Shown here piece by piece: positions 48,411-60,020 of a stretch of 64,000 nucleotides of DNA. Made by a program: the position numbers and the translations under genes. Position 1 is the stretch's first letter, and every line of letters begins with the position of its first letter. Origin of the DNA: Triops longicaudatus (Eukaryota; Arthropoda; Branchiopoda; Notostraca; Triopsidae); NCBI GenBank assembly GCA_022885665.1, contig JAGQDJ010000260.1, forward strand, positions 124,001 to 188,000, read 5' to 3'. The notes under the pieces were generated by a model. The model was given only the letters and a program-made list of their open reading frames with translations, was not told the DNA's origin and searched no databases.

Positions 48411-49990
48411 ATGTCGATCCAAAAGATCCACGCTCGCATGATCTACGATTCCCGTGGCAACCCCACTGTGGAAGTCGACTTGACCACAGAAAAAGGACTT
48501 TTCCGTGCCGCCGTACCCTCGGGCGCTTCTACCGGTATCTACGAAGCTTTAGAACTCCGTGATGAAATCAAGGGCGAATACCACGGCAAGGGTGTCAACA
48601 AAGCCATCGCCAACATCAACGATATCATTGTCCCCGCCCTCTTGAAGGAAACCTTCGACGTTACCCAACAAGAAGATATCGATAACTTCATGATTGCTTT
48701 GGACGGTACCGAGAACAAGTCCAAATTGGGCGCTAACGCCATTTTGGGTGTCTCTTTGGCTGTCTGCAAGGCTGGCGCCGCCCACAAGGGCGTCCCTCTC
48801 TACCGGCACATCGCCGATCTGGCCGGATCTCAGATCATTTTGCCCGTCCCGGCTTTTAACGTCATCAACGGCGGTTCTCATGCTGGCAACAAATTGGCCA
48901 TGCAGGAATTCATGATTCTGCCCACTGGCGCCTCTTCCTTTTCCGAAGCCGTGCGCATGGGCTCCGAAGTCTACCATCACTTGAAGAAGGTCATCAAGGA
49001 CAGCTTCGGCTTGGACGCCACTGCTGTCGGTGATGAAGGTGGCTTCGCACCCAACATTCTCAACAACAAAGATGGTAAGAGAGTTGAAACCGTCTGTACA
49101 TCGGGCAAAATATAAACTTGCGTTGTTAATATCTTTCAGCCCTCACCCTCATCTCCACCGCCATTGAAAAGGCCGGCTACACTGGCAAGATCGATATCGG
49201 CATGGATGTTGCGGCTTCCGAATTCCACAAGTAAAGAAAGCAGATCTGTTTATTTTTGAAACTTAATTGCGTGTGGTCGTTGTGTCGATAGGGACGGTAA
49301 ATACGACTTGGACTTCAAGAACCCCGCCTCTGATCCCGCTACTTACTTGGAACCGTCCAAGTTGGCTGACTTGTACCAAGAGTTCATCAGGGAATTCCCC
49401 ATCGTCTCCATTGAAGATCCCTTTGACCAAGACGATTGGAACGCCTGGTCCGCCTTCACTGGTGCCACTAGCATTCAAGTAAAACTTTTATCCCTAAAAT
49501 CCTATTCTTTTGTAGTTTTCAACAATTAAGGGCTCATTTCTTCTTTTGATTTAGATCGTGGGTGACGATTTGACCGTGACCAACCCCAAGCGTATTGCTA
49601 CCGCTGTTGAAAAGAAGGCGTGCAATTGCTTGTTGTTGAAGGTCAACCAAATCGGTTCCGTCACCGAATCCATTCGTGCTCACCAGCTCGCCAAGTCCAG
49701 CGGCTGGGGCACCATGGTTTCCCACCGTTCCGGTGAAACGGAAGATTCCTTCATTGCTGACTTGGTCGTCGGTTTGGGCACTGGACAAGTAAGTGAAAAT
49801 TAATGTGAAGAGACTGGAAATAGCTAAAAGCGAATTCAAACGTTACTAATTCACTTTTGTTTCATAGATCAAGACTGGTGCTCCTTGCCGCTCTGAACGT
49901 TTGGCTAAATACAATCAAATTCTTCGCATTGAGGAGGAATTGGGCGCCGATGCCAAATACGCGGGCAAGAACTTCCGTCACCCTGCTTAA
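48411..49990 (+). CDS. ENO1: Enolase (2-phosphoglycerate dehydratase)
   Basis: Five exons: 48411-49074, 49140-49230, 49292-49478, 49555-49788, 49868-49990; 432 residues (vertebrate 434). It catalyses 2-phosphoglycerate to phosphoenolpyruvate in the cytosol with Mg2+. Landmarks: DSRGNPTVEVD, the mobile loop PSGASTGIYEALELRD, NGGSHAGNKLAMQEFMILP, GDEGGFAPN (catalytic Glu), SIEDPFDQDDW and DDLTVTNP (metal ligands), LLLKVNQIGS (catalytic Lys), and SHRSGETEDSFIADL. It ends FRHPA. Codon choice is richer in C-ending codons than in neighbouring genes, as expected for high expression. An ATG at 48351 upstream lies before a probable 5' UTR acceptor and is not used. Poly(A) signal at 50272. Confidence 0.97.
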
Positions 49991-51325
49991 AGCCTCTTAT
50001 TATGTTATATGTTTTTGCCAATTAAGTTTTTTCGTCCGTTAATGAAGATACGAAAAAACGCGTGTTGGATGTTGTGAAGAGCCTCTGCCACGCCCAACTT
50101 TCTGATTTCCTCCCCTATCCTGCCTCTTCATTTTCCTGGTGTCCTTTCTTGAAAGAGAGGTTGACGGATCTGAATACTTCGATTAGTTCCAAACTCCAAA
50201 AACTCTTGTTATCAAATTGGCAAAATCATTTTCCTTTTACATAGTTGTTTCTAGTCGCAGAGGTTCATGTGAATAAAAATTCTTTCGAGGAAAATCGAGC
50301 CTGATTTCCTGTAATTAAAAATTTATTTAAAAAATCATTTTGATGAGGAATAAGCTGTCCGTTTTTGTCTTCTCCTTCCAGTAAAAACCGGCGGAATTAA
50401 ACACGGTAGCTTGCAAGTGACAATGCATATAATTTGCATTTTTAATTCCGTGGTTTGAAAATGCGAACATGGCAAGGGTCTGATTTTATCTAATACTTAA
50501 TTGTAATAAGAGATTCCTCTTAAGCTAATAATGAACTACGTTTGCGGAATCTCATTTTTGAAAAGCCTTAACAGAATCGTCAACGAAACGAAGTACAAAA
50601 AAAAACTTGTGAAAAACTTACTACCCGCAATTTCGACGTAGCATTCCAAAAACCGAAAATTGTGACGAAATTAGTAGAATGGTGTTCATTATTGCGTCAC
50701 GTTGAGCAATTCGGGCATAATGTTTTAAAAACCTTATACATTAACGTCTTTAAGTCAACTAAAAATTAAGGTGTGTGTACATTATGAAGTGTGGAACTTG
50801 AGTTACACGACTTTCCTTCGGCGGTGTTGTGAATTCTTTCTTCTAATGTCAAATTGATCAAATCAGTTCAAGTTTTCAGTGCAATTATAAGCTTATGAAC
50901 GTTTCTAATTAATTGCGAATTCTTCTGCCTTGCAAGTTAATTTAACCCAAAGGCACATTAACGTGTGAGATTGCATCTTTTAGGCGTCTTCTAAGCGTCT
51001 CTCAACATCTAGACGTAATATAGACCCCTGTTTCATACTTTCACTAGGACACTCAGTGGAAAATCCACGATCGTGTTTGCATTACTTTGTTCATCGGAGC
51101 GTGTCTTTCAGGAAGAACCTCCCGCGCATTTCAAAGAGATTTTACGCATCGATAGATGTCTCGCCAGTCCGCTAAAATCTAACTGTAAATAATCTTGACT
51201 CGTCTCTCAGCTGATTCATTACCGCAATAGCCTTCCCAGCTGTTACCAGTGCAGTTGCGCCGGCGAGTTCCGACAATTTTAGTATTATCCAACTGAACAA
51301 ATTCGTGGTTACCCCTCAGTTAACT
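49991..51325. other. Enolase 3' UTR and 6PGD upstream region
   Basis: A 1.3-kb spacer between two genes on the same strand. It holds the enolase 3' UTR with AATAAA at 50272-50277 and the probable 6PGD promoter. No coding sequence is supported. Confidence 0.5.
50272..50277 (+). terminator. Probable enolase polyadenylation signal
   Basis: AATAAA 282 bp beyond the enolase stop codon, the first canonical signal noticed there. Confidence 0.55.
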
Positions 51326-54300
51326 ATGGCTGAACAGGTGTAAGTAGAAAAAAATGTATTCCTTGTGCTCTGATTTCGTGTGCTGCAAAATTCAACCGAT
51401 TTTTCTTTATTTTTTAAACCGAATTTTTACATTTGCAAGTCACGATGAGTTGATGAGTTGTCTTATCTTTCATGTCACATTGAGTTTAGCTTCCATTAAC
51501 CTTCTAACATACTAAAAAATCGGTGCATTTAAGTTATTTTTTATGGTCTTCAGAATAATTTAGTAATACGAAATCAGTATACTGAATTCATATTTTTTAA
51601 ATATCTAAACATTATTCTGATCTAATTGATATGAATTTTAATATTTTGTAATAACCTATTCTTTACATCCTGCGTTTCTTCATATCCTGACAAAACCAGT
51701 ACGTTCTTTACTACCGGAAATTTAAGAAACCGAAGCAAATTCCCCCTATGAGGATCAAAATCCAGAATAATCCAATAGAACTGCTCCGAACTATAGTTAG
51801 ACGTTCTGTATATAGGACAGTCAAGAGTTATACTTATTGGCAGCTCCACACCCTTTTGCCTTAAGCTGTTGTTACTTGGCCTCTTTTTACCTTCCGAAGA
51901 ATTCAATTAAAATAAACCAATTTCTTTACTTTTTCGATTGCTTTGTTAAAGAAAATAGTTCATAGAACTGGTATTATATTTCAGGGAATTTATTTAAACT
52001 CCTGTAATTACAATTTGTGATTATTTCTCTGAAATTGTAACGCGCAGCTTGTGTGACAAAATTATAAAACGCAAAATTTAGTATTGATCAAAATATTTTG
52101 AATTCTTGAACTTAAATGACGATCTTTCAGTTCTTTTTCGGTATAGAAATGGAATAACACTTTGAAGTTAAATATGTAGTAAAACCTTTATTTGTTGGAA
52201 CATAGTTTAAATCAATTTAGATTTAATGAAACTCGTGAATTCGATTAACTCCGGCGTTTTCTCATTTCTAAGAAAAAGGTTTCACTCCCGAAATCAAATA
52301 ACTTCGTGAAATTATTTAATCTACGATGAAGGGAAACTTGTAAAAAAGAAATTTTGTGAAATGTAGGGAGACTTAAAAGGCTTTTTCATTCTATTTTTCG
52401 AGCTCGTCGGAGCATGACCATTGCCCAACATATGCGCGCATGGATAGGAGCGTTGTTTCACTTTCTAAACATAACTTAATACGGCTCCATTGCCAAAGAA
52501 ACTTTTCAGTCCTCAGGTTGTTTTCGTTTCGGTGACGTGCAGTTTTAAACGAAAAGTTGGCTCCGTCATTTCTCGTAATATTTTTCTTTGTTGCGCATCT
52601 TGACAACAAATGGGAACCGCAGCTTGCAAACATGCGCTCAAGTGCCCTGAATCGAATCCTGTGTAAGACTGGTTTAAAGTTCGAAAATTGTGTATTGTTA
52701 ACACGGCGAGAAATTGGGTTTTGTTGTATGGTTTTTCGAGTTACGAATTAGCGTAACGTTCTATTGAATTTTACCTTCTTTGTGTTAACTTTTCGTCTTG
52801 ATAACAATTCATTACAGGGCGGATATCGCTTTGATTGGTTTAGCGGTGATGGGGCAGAATTTGATTCTCAACATGAATGACCACGGATTCGTTGTTTGCG
52901 CCTATAATCGAACCACGTCCAAAGTGGATGAATTTCTCGCTAATGAAGCCAAGGGCACCAAAGTTGTGGGCGCTCATAGTCTGCAAGAAATGGTCGCGAA
53001 ATTGAAGAAACCTCGCCGTGTCATGATGCTCGTTAAAGGTATTTCTTTCTTTATAACTGTCTGACGCTTGTGTTTTAAATTCCATTTTTTTTTTCTTTTG
53101 GTAATGCAAGTCTTTGGAATCCGACTTTCAAAGCCACGCTTTCACTTTTTTTGCGAGCTTGAGAGAAATTTTGAAGGAAAATTTTAATAATAAATATTTT
53201 ACACTTTATTAGCTGGTGATGCGGTGGATCAATTTATCGACCAACTGGTTCCATTGTTGGAAGAAGGCGATATCATTATCGACGGGGGGAATTCGGAGCA
53301 TCAGGACTCGACTCGCCGTACCAAAGCGTTGAAAGCTAAAGGCATTCTGTACGTGGGATCCGGTGTATCGGGAGGCGAAGAAGGAGCGCGTTATGGGCCT
53401 TCCTTGATGCCTGGGGGCAATATTGAAGCATGGCCGCACATAAAGCCCATTTTCCAAGTAAAAGAAAGTTATTATATGGGTTAATTGCGGCTTTACTAAC
53501 GCGCGGCTTCTTTCTACTTATTTCGTTGGTTCGAAATCGGAAAGGCGATTTGTGCGAAAGCGGACGGAGAGCCTTGCTGCGACTGGGTTGGCGAAGATGG
53601 CGCCGGGCATTTCGTGAAAATGGTGCATAATGGAATCGAATACGGCGACATGCAATTGATTGCTGAAGCGTACCACTTGTTGAAAAGCGGACTGGGCATG
53701 AACCCGGGTGAAATGGCCGAAGTCTTTGAGCAATGGAACAAAAGCGAACTGGATTCGTTCCTTATTGAAATTACCAGCAATATTCTCAAGTTTAAAGACG
53801 ATGATGGTAAGCTTTGCTGGGCGAAACTTGGGCTCGTCATCGTCTTTGGCGATGTTGCTTTATTATACATTTTCTTGTAACACTTGCAGGCGAATATTTG
53901 GTGGAAAAGATTCGTGATACAGCCGGGCAGAAGGGAACTGGCAAATGGACAGCGATTTCGGCCTTGGATCACGGTATCCCTGTTACATTAATCGGCGAAG
54001 CTGTTTTTGCGAGATGCTTATCAGCTTTACAAAGTGAAAGGCTTCACGCTGCCAAGGTTTTGCCCGGCCCTTCCGGCGAGAAATATACTGGAGACAAAAA
54101 CCAATTCGTCGAAGATGTCAGATTGGTAATGACACGCATTGCAGTTTCTTTTACAGCTTTCTGTTAGCCCTTACTCGAATTTTAGACCTAGCGCGTAGTA
54201 CCTTTATCCTACTATAATCTTTCCTTTAATCGTCCTATTCGTATTACTGTGTGTGCGTTAAGCTTTTTTTAATTATAAAGATACACTGAGCAGGATGGAG

Positions 54301-54926
54301 ATGGTTTGTAACTGTAAATGGTTTGTTGTAATGTTTAGGCACTCTACGCCTCAAAGATCGTGTCTTACGCCCAAGGTTTTATGTTATTACGTGAAGCGGC
54401 CAAGAGTAACGGTTGGAACTTAAATTATGGCGGAATTGCACTCATGTGGCGCGGTGGTTGCATTATTCGTAGGTAAGAAGCGTGCAGACTGTCTTCTGAC
54501 TTATGTTACCATAACCTATTTTCGTAGCGTTTTCTTGGGCAATATTAAAGCAGCCTTTGATAAGAACCCAGCACTTTCCAACCTGCTTTTGGATGACTTC
54601 TTCATGAAAGCTATTGGACAATGCCAATCTGCTTGGAGACGCGTAGTAGCCTCTGCTGCTACACTAGGTATACAAGCATGCCGTTACATGCCGTAAACCG
54701 TACTCTTCACATTCTGGTCTTAGGAATTCCCGTACCCGCGTTTGTGACCGCTTTAAGCTTCTATGACGGCTTCCGGTGTGCGCGTCTGCCCGCGAATCTG
54801 CTCCAAGCCCAGAGAGATTATTTTGGAGCCCACACTTACGAACTTTTGGACCAACCTGGCAAATTCCATCACACCAACTGGACTGGACGCGGTGGAAACA
54901 CGTCAGCTTCTACCTATCAAGCTTGA
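51326..54926 (+). CDS. PGD: 6-phosphogluconate dehydrogenase, decarboxylating
   Basis: Eight exons: 51326-51339, 52818-53038, 53213-53457, 53545-53806, 53890-54125, 54339-54472, 54528-54667, 54724-54926; 484 residues (human 483). The first exon holds only 14 coding bases; MAEQV joins across a 1.5-kb intron to ADIALIGLAVMGQNL, the NADP-binding glycine motif. Other landmarks: DGGNSEHQDS, GVSGGEEGARYGPSLMPGG (substrate site), GQKGTGKWTAISA, GGIALMWRGGCIIR and QAQRDYFGAHTYEL. It oxidises 6-phosphogluconate to ribulose 5-phosphate with release of CO2 and NADPH in the cytosolic pentose phosphate pathway. The donor at 51340 (GTAAGT) was chosen over one 2 bp earlier because only it keeps phase. Confidence 0.96.
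51340..52817 (+). other. 6PGD intron 1
   Basis: A 1.5-kb intron just after the start codon. Short frames on both strands have no splice or family support; nothing else is seen. Confidence 0.6.
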
Positions 54927-55209
54927 AAAGTGATCGGGAAGAAAAAAGGAAGGAAAATAGTTGTAGGTCATCGGCATGTTCGCGTTGTTGGAGATGACAA
55001 GCTTAGGCGTACTTGGGTAAAAGTGCAATGGGAAAGAGCTTTTGGACCAAATGAAAACATTCCATGTCCTAATTTAACTGTAAGAGTATGACAAGGGAAA
55101 GTGCACTTATAAGCGAATATAAAAGTTCTATGTATTAAGACGACTATACATTTGAGAATCAACAAACAGAACGATTTTGGAAAATGTATCGCAGTTGCGT
55201 CGCTAAAAT

Positions 55210-55888
55210 TTAGTATTTTTCGCAGTCAGCGCTGGTATACTGAGTGCAGACTGAATTCCCCGTCGATTCTGTGTAGAACAAGTCATCTTTATGCAAACCG
55301 GCACCTTCAACCAAGTTATGCAAATTGCAGTAATTCGTTCCCATATCCAGAACAGCATAAAAGGCTTGGGATGTAGAATATGCCTATGAAGTTTGGTAAC
55401 ATTAGTACTCTTTTTGCCTTCTTATTGAAGAATATTTACTTCTACGTCACATCCATTTTCCGAAGAAGACAATTTGAAAGACAGATCATCAACAAAATGC
55501 CAACTTGGAGTCGTGTGAGTTCCAGACACGTAGGTGTTATTGGCAGTTACGAGCTAAAAGTTATGGCAGTTACGAGAAAGATAATGAGTTTAGGGACATA
55601 AAACGTCGTTTGCTTACGGAATATCCGCATTTCTGGCCGGTTGAACAGTCAGTGCCTCGCCATTCAGTCATCTGGTTGGCTAGAGCGTCGCTCACTTTGC
55701 TACAGGACTTTCCAAACGTGCTAAATCAAACAAATTTACGTAACATAACACACAGGATTCATTTGACTGAATTACTATTGGATTTTGCATGATGCGTGCC
55801 ATGGATAGCGAGGGAAAATTGCTCCAGAAATTCCACCGATAACTATGAAGACAAGTAGAAAACCAGCACAGCAAATTTTAGCAAGCAT
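55210..55888 (-). CDS. Small secreted eight-cysteine protein, unrecognised function
   Basis: Four exons on the minus strand: 55888-55776, 55720-55618, 55553-55440, 55383-55210. All junctions are GT-AG, phases match (2, 0, 0) and the product is 167 residues. An upstream in-frame stop makes the ATG at 55888 the likely start. Residues 1-23 form a signal peptide (MLAKICCAGFLLVFIVIGG). The mature chain has eight cysteines (34, 44, 63, 69, 107, 129, 156, 164), enough for four disulfides, and an N-glycosylation site at Asn77. Notable segments are MTEWRGTDC, THTTPSWHFVDDLSF, YAVLDMGTNYCNLHNL and the C terminus CTQYTSADCEKY. It resembles, from memory only, uncharacterised secreted proteins of aquatic invertebrates. 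No enzyme or toxin family is recognised. It lies tail-to-tail with 6PGD (283 bp). Confidence 0.82.
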
Positions 55889-57346
55889 TTTGAATACCGC
55901 AGAACCAGGATTGAAAGTTATTCACAGTACTGAGTCATTTTCTACAGAGAACGCTGGTCTTATGGGGGGAAAATTAGAACGGACGATCAACGTCGATATG
56001 ACAATTGCCAACTATTTATCTTACATGCAGATGGCAGGGCTTCAGTTTTGGGGCTCCGTTTATGAATTGACGCATTTAGAGTTTAACAAAATTTTTATGT
56101 CAGAAGTTTCTGGAGTTCATTAGCGTAGATGGTGTTAGATTGGCTAAGCGGTAGTACTGTTTGATTCGTTAGTCTAACAATGTTTTAATTCGTACAAAAC
56201 TACTGATGGAATTTAGTCGATTTTGAATATAAACTACTGTTAAGACTTATTGTTTTGTTTTAATTTCGATGCTGTTTCATTGTAACATCTCGCGGGTCTA
56301 ACTTTAAACTTCTTTGGCCTTCTAAGCCGTCGATGGTGTGAAACTGGAACGCATTTTGTATAAGTGACTCAGCACTTATAATTTCCCCCAAAAAATCTCT
56401 AATCTGCTGGACTTTTTTCTTGATAGGCCTTAACGAGTTAAAAGCATCTAGCTTCAAAGGTAATTCATTTTAGGACGACTACACTTCCGCTCTCTATTTT
56501 AGTCAAGAAATGAAGCGGAATACTTAGCCTTAAAAACTACCGTTCACCATTCAATCAAAGACTTTTATTAAAAGCCTTGACGTTGATTCAGTACCATTGT
56601 TACATAATCCCGCTTAGTAGAACGTTTGCTTCATTCAAGAATTCTATTTTTCTCAATAATGGAACGAACTTTCGCACCCATTAATGATGCAGCTTGTATT
56701 TCATTCTCATTTCCATAGATGACGCATGCGTTCACTTTCGTGTCAAAACATGCAGAAAAAATAGAAAAAATAAATAAAAGAAAAATAGCATCTTTGCCAA
56801 CTGCTGAGCCAATAACCACGTGAGCCGAATACAGTTACAAATGAAGGCACCATGAAAAAGTTTTAGAAAATGAATAGCTTATCTCCGTGATCAGATCCTA
56901 GGCATATCGAACATTACCCATTTTTGCACCGTCAAGTGATACGTATCAAGTTATCAGTTATTCGAATTATCTGTTGATGATGGATTTATGAAAGCCCTTA
57001 ACGCGGATGTGATAGCTACTCTTGAAACAGGTAGGTAGAGGCTATCAATGTTTATTGTGAGTACTTCATTGTAGAAAGTATTTTTTTAAAGGTAAGAGTT
57101 CTAGATTTCTTTCTGTCTTTGGCCCAATATAATTTAGTACAGCTTATTCAAAAAGTGGAAGAATAAAATTGTCTGGTTTTAATACCATATAACCTTATTT
57201 CTCTTGTTTATCCCTGTGATCGAATTGACTTTGTTATCTCACTAAAGAGGAGAAGCTTAGTATAGCGAGAATGCCAGAGTTGCTAATGCATCCAAATCCT
57301 ATAGTTCATTCAGAAAATAAACGCCTATCGTGTTGACAGGACGAAA
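55889..57346. other. Intergenic stretch with unresolved coding-like patches
   Basis: The left end should hold the promoter of the secreted-protein gene. Open, non-repetitive stretches remain at 56260-56457 and 56631-56819 on the minus strand and 56956-57163 on the plus strand. None matches a family I know, and no full splice model could be closed. The right end holds the SLC19 gene promoter. Confidence 0.35.
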
Positions 57347-59347
57347 ATGGAAAAATGGGGTTGGACGTGCCTTCTGCTTTGCCTTTTTGGCTTCTTCAAA
57401 GAAATGCGACCGTCCGAGCCGTTCCTAACCGAATACCTCATGGGTCCTTGGAAGAATCTCACAGCTGATCAAGTAAAATACTTTCTTTTTCATCCTAGTT
57501 GAACACCCTTTTAGTAACTAATCCATTGAGTGTCTTCTTGGTTGCATTGTGCAATTATTTCATAAATTGAGTTCTTCTTAGGTAAACCACCAAATTTACC
57601 CGGTGTGGACCTATTCTTACTTAGCACTCTTGGTTGTAGTATTCCTAGTCACGGATTACTTCCGTTACAAGCCCGTCGTAGTCCTCGAAGGTTTCTCTTT
57701 TATTGCCACTTGGTGTGTGCTCATTTGGGGACAAGGCGTACCAGCTATGCAAGTAAAACGACAATTAATTACTATGCTACTTTACGTTGACCACTGTTCT
57801 GTTATTCAAGAGCGTGGAGTTCTTGTACGCGATGGGCACGTCCACTCAAGTTGCTTACAGCACGTACATTTACGCCCAAGTGCCCAAAACATCCTTCCAG
57901 ATCGTGACAAGTTTCACCCAAGCTGCGTTGCTGACTGGCCGGTGTATTGCTGGCATTGTCGGTCAAGCTTTGGTCCTCACAGAGGTGTGTAATTACTACT
58001 CGCTCAATTTCATCTCCCTAGCCAGCGTTTCTATTGCCACGGTCTTTGCCATCGTCCTCCCTAGCGTTTCCCGCTCCATTTACTTCCACCGGGACAAAAT
58101 CATTGAAGAAAACCTAGAAATTGAACCCGTGGTGACTAATGATCAAGTGAATTTAACCGTTACTAGCCAATCAAAAGAAACCCAACCTGCTGAGGCGGGA
58201 TTCAAGCTTCAAAAAGCGGGCCAGTATTTATGGCACGATTTCTGGTCAGCGTATTCCAACTCATACTTGCTCAAATGGTCCGTTTGGTGGGCGTTTGCCA
58301 CGTGCGGCAATCTCCAGGTCCTAAACTACATCCAGTCGCTCTGGGAATCTATTGATGACAATAACAGCAAATATAACGGCAGTGTTGAAGCGTTCCACAC
58401 TCTTTTAAGTAAGATTGGTTGGAAATTCGTATAAATTAAATTCGTATCACTGGTATTGTAAAATGTGTATGTAAATAGGTGCGTTGTGCGCGGTAGGCAT
58501 CGGGTATCTGGCCGTTCCCTGGAACAAATACGGGGAAGGAGTACTGGCAATTATTTCTTTCATTGAGGGAGTGGTTTTGTACCTGGCGGCCTCAACGAGC
58601 AGCATATATGTTTGCTATGGCTACTATATCGTGTTCTGCATCTCGTATCAAGTTATTATTGCAGTGGCGAGGTATTTGTTCTTTTTCTTTTGTCTTTTTA
58701 TTTCGTCATATTATAACGCATTGGGTACGTTAACTAATACAGCTTTCATTTGTAGTGCCGAAGTCGCGAAACAACTTAAGCAGCATAGTTATGGACTGAT
58801 TTTTGGGATTAACACTTTCGTGGCGTTGTTACTACAGACGATTTTAACGTTTATCATCGCCGATGAAGCTGGATTGGGATTGGCAATAGATGTACAAGTA
58901 AGGCTTTATTTTAATTAACTACGCGAACGTATTCAAGACTGCTAGTTCGACGATGTAAAATAAATATTCCTTAATTTCCCCAAAAAATGCGAATTCGAGA
59001 GAAACCAATTGAAACTGGAACGTAGAAGTTTATTTTAAACCTAAAGCTTGAAGCAGAATAACTTGTGCGTTGTGATCGATTTCTGAATAATTTCGGCATG
59101 TTTGAAATTTTCATTTGGTGTCGTTTTACGCCATACCGCGTTTGTTCCTTTTTTGAATGCTTATTCTTGTGGGTTATTGTAACTAAAGTTTCATACGAGT
59201 TTTCGAAAAGTTTACACAATTTTGTAATTATTATTATTTTTTTTTTCGTAGTTCAAGGTTTTGGGAGTGTACTATTCCGTCTTGGGTGCAGTATTCTTGT
59301 TCATGGTCGCTTTCAGCGCAGGCAGGCGCGAGCAAAGCGTCGACTAA
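57347..59347 (+). CDS. SLC19A: SLC19-type thiamine/folate transporter
   Basis: Six exons: 57347-57472, 57582-57752, 57811-58408, 58479-58671, 58756-58897, 59252-59347; 441 residues (vertebrate SLC19A2/A3 about 497). Family landmarks: the N-terminal helix followed by KEMRPSEPFLTEYLMGP, the WTYSYLALLVVVFLVTDYFR helix (compare SYSYLAVLVPVFLLTDYLRY in human SLC19A1), YAMGTSTQVAYSTYIYAQVP, and LIFGINTFVALLLQTILTF. About twelve membrane helices are expected, with a charged loop between helices 6 and 7 near residues 190-240. Known roles: proton- or anion-coupled uptake of thiamine or reduced folate at the plasma membrane. Sequence alone does not decide between the two substrates. The C-terminal tail is short, ending REQSVD. 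Confidence 0.92.
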
Positions 59348-60020
59348 GTCAACGGGTAAATTAGTGGAACAAAAGCTCCTTGGCTCTTCAAAAGAGAGAA
59401 GTAAAATTTGTAACTGCAACAGTTAATGTTTTTGTAGTGACAACTCGTAAGATTGGTGGTAACTGTGATAGTGCGTAAGAATGGCAATACACGTAGTGGT
59501 CTCGCCACAAAATAGAATTTAAAGAATATATAAAGGTTAAGAATGTTTATTAACTCTATTTATTGTACGTTTTGGCAAAGATAAATTTTGTTGTTGCAAT
59601 TTTTCCTAGTTTTCGAACCCTTTAGTAATACGGTGCGTTAGTAAATAATTCTGGTTACATAGGTTGGAATATAAAAGGAAGCAGAGATTAAATAAATTTT
59701 CTGTTTCTGTACAGCTCGTGCTTCAAACCGGTTTAAGCGAAGAGAATACAGTTACATCATGAAAAGGATATACTAAAAAAGCGTTAAGAGCAGAACAAGG
59801 CACAACAGACGTGGTTAAATGTTCTCACTAGTCACAAACTTAGCGTTTAAACTTATAAAACCAACTGAAACGAAAACGCACGACATACGAAAACCCACAA
59901 CCCAATTTGGCTTTAGCTGTGGAGCTACGCAAAGCTCTCTTCCAAGAGCCTAAATATCAAAGAATTCAGATCGCCGGGGCCTTTCACTTTCTCAAATTCA
60001 ACTGCATGATTGTCGCGTTT
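59348..60020. other. Converging 3' UTRs of SLC19 and LITAF genes
   Basis: A 673-bp tail-to-tail spacer. Plus-strand AATAAA at 59691-59696 and minus-strand AATAAA at 59546-59551 and 59559-59564 would make the two transcripts overlap by roughly 150 bp. No coding sequence is seen. Confidence 0.45.
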
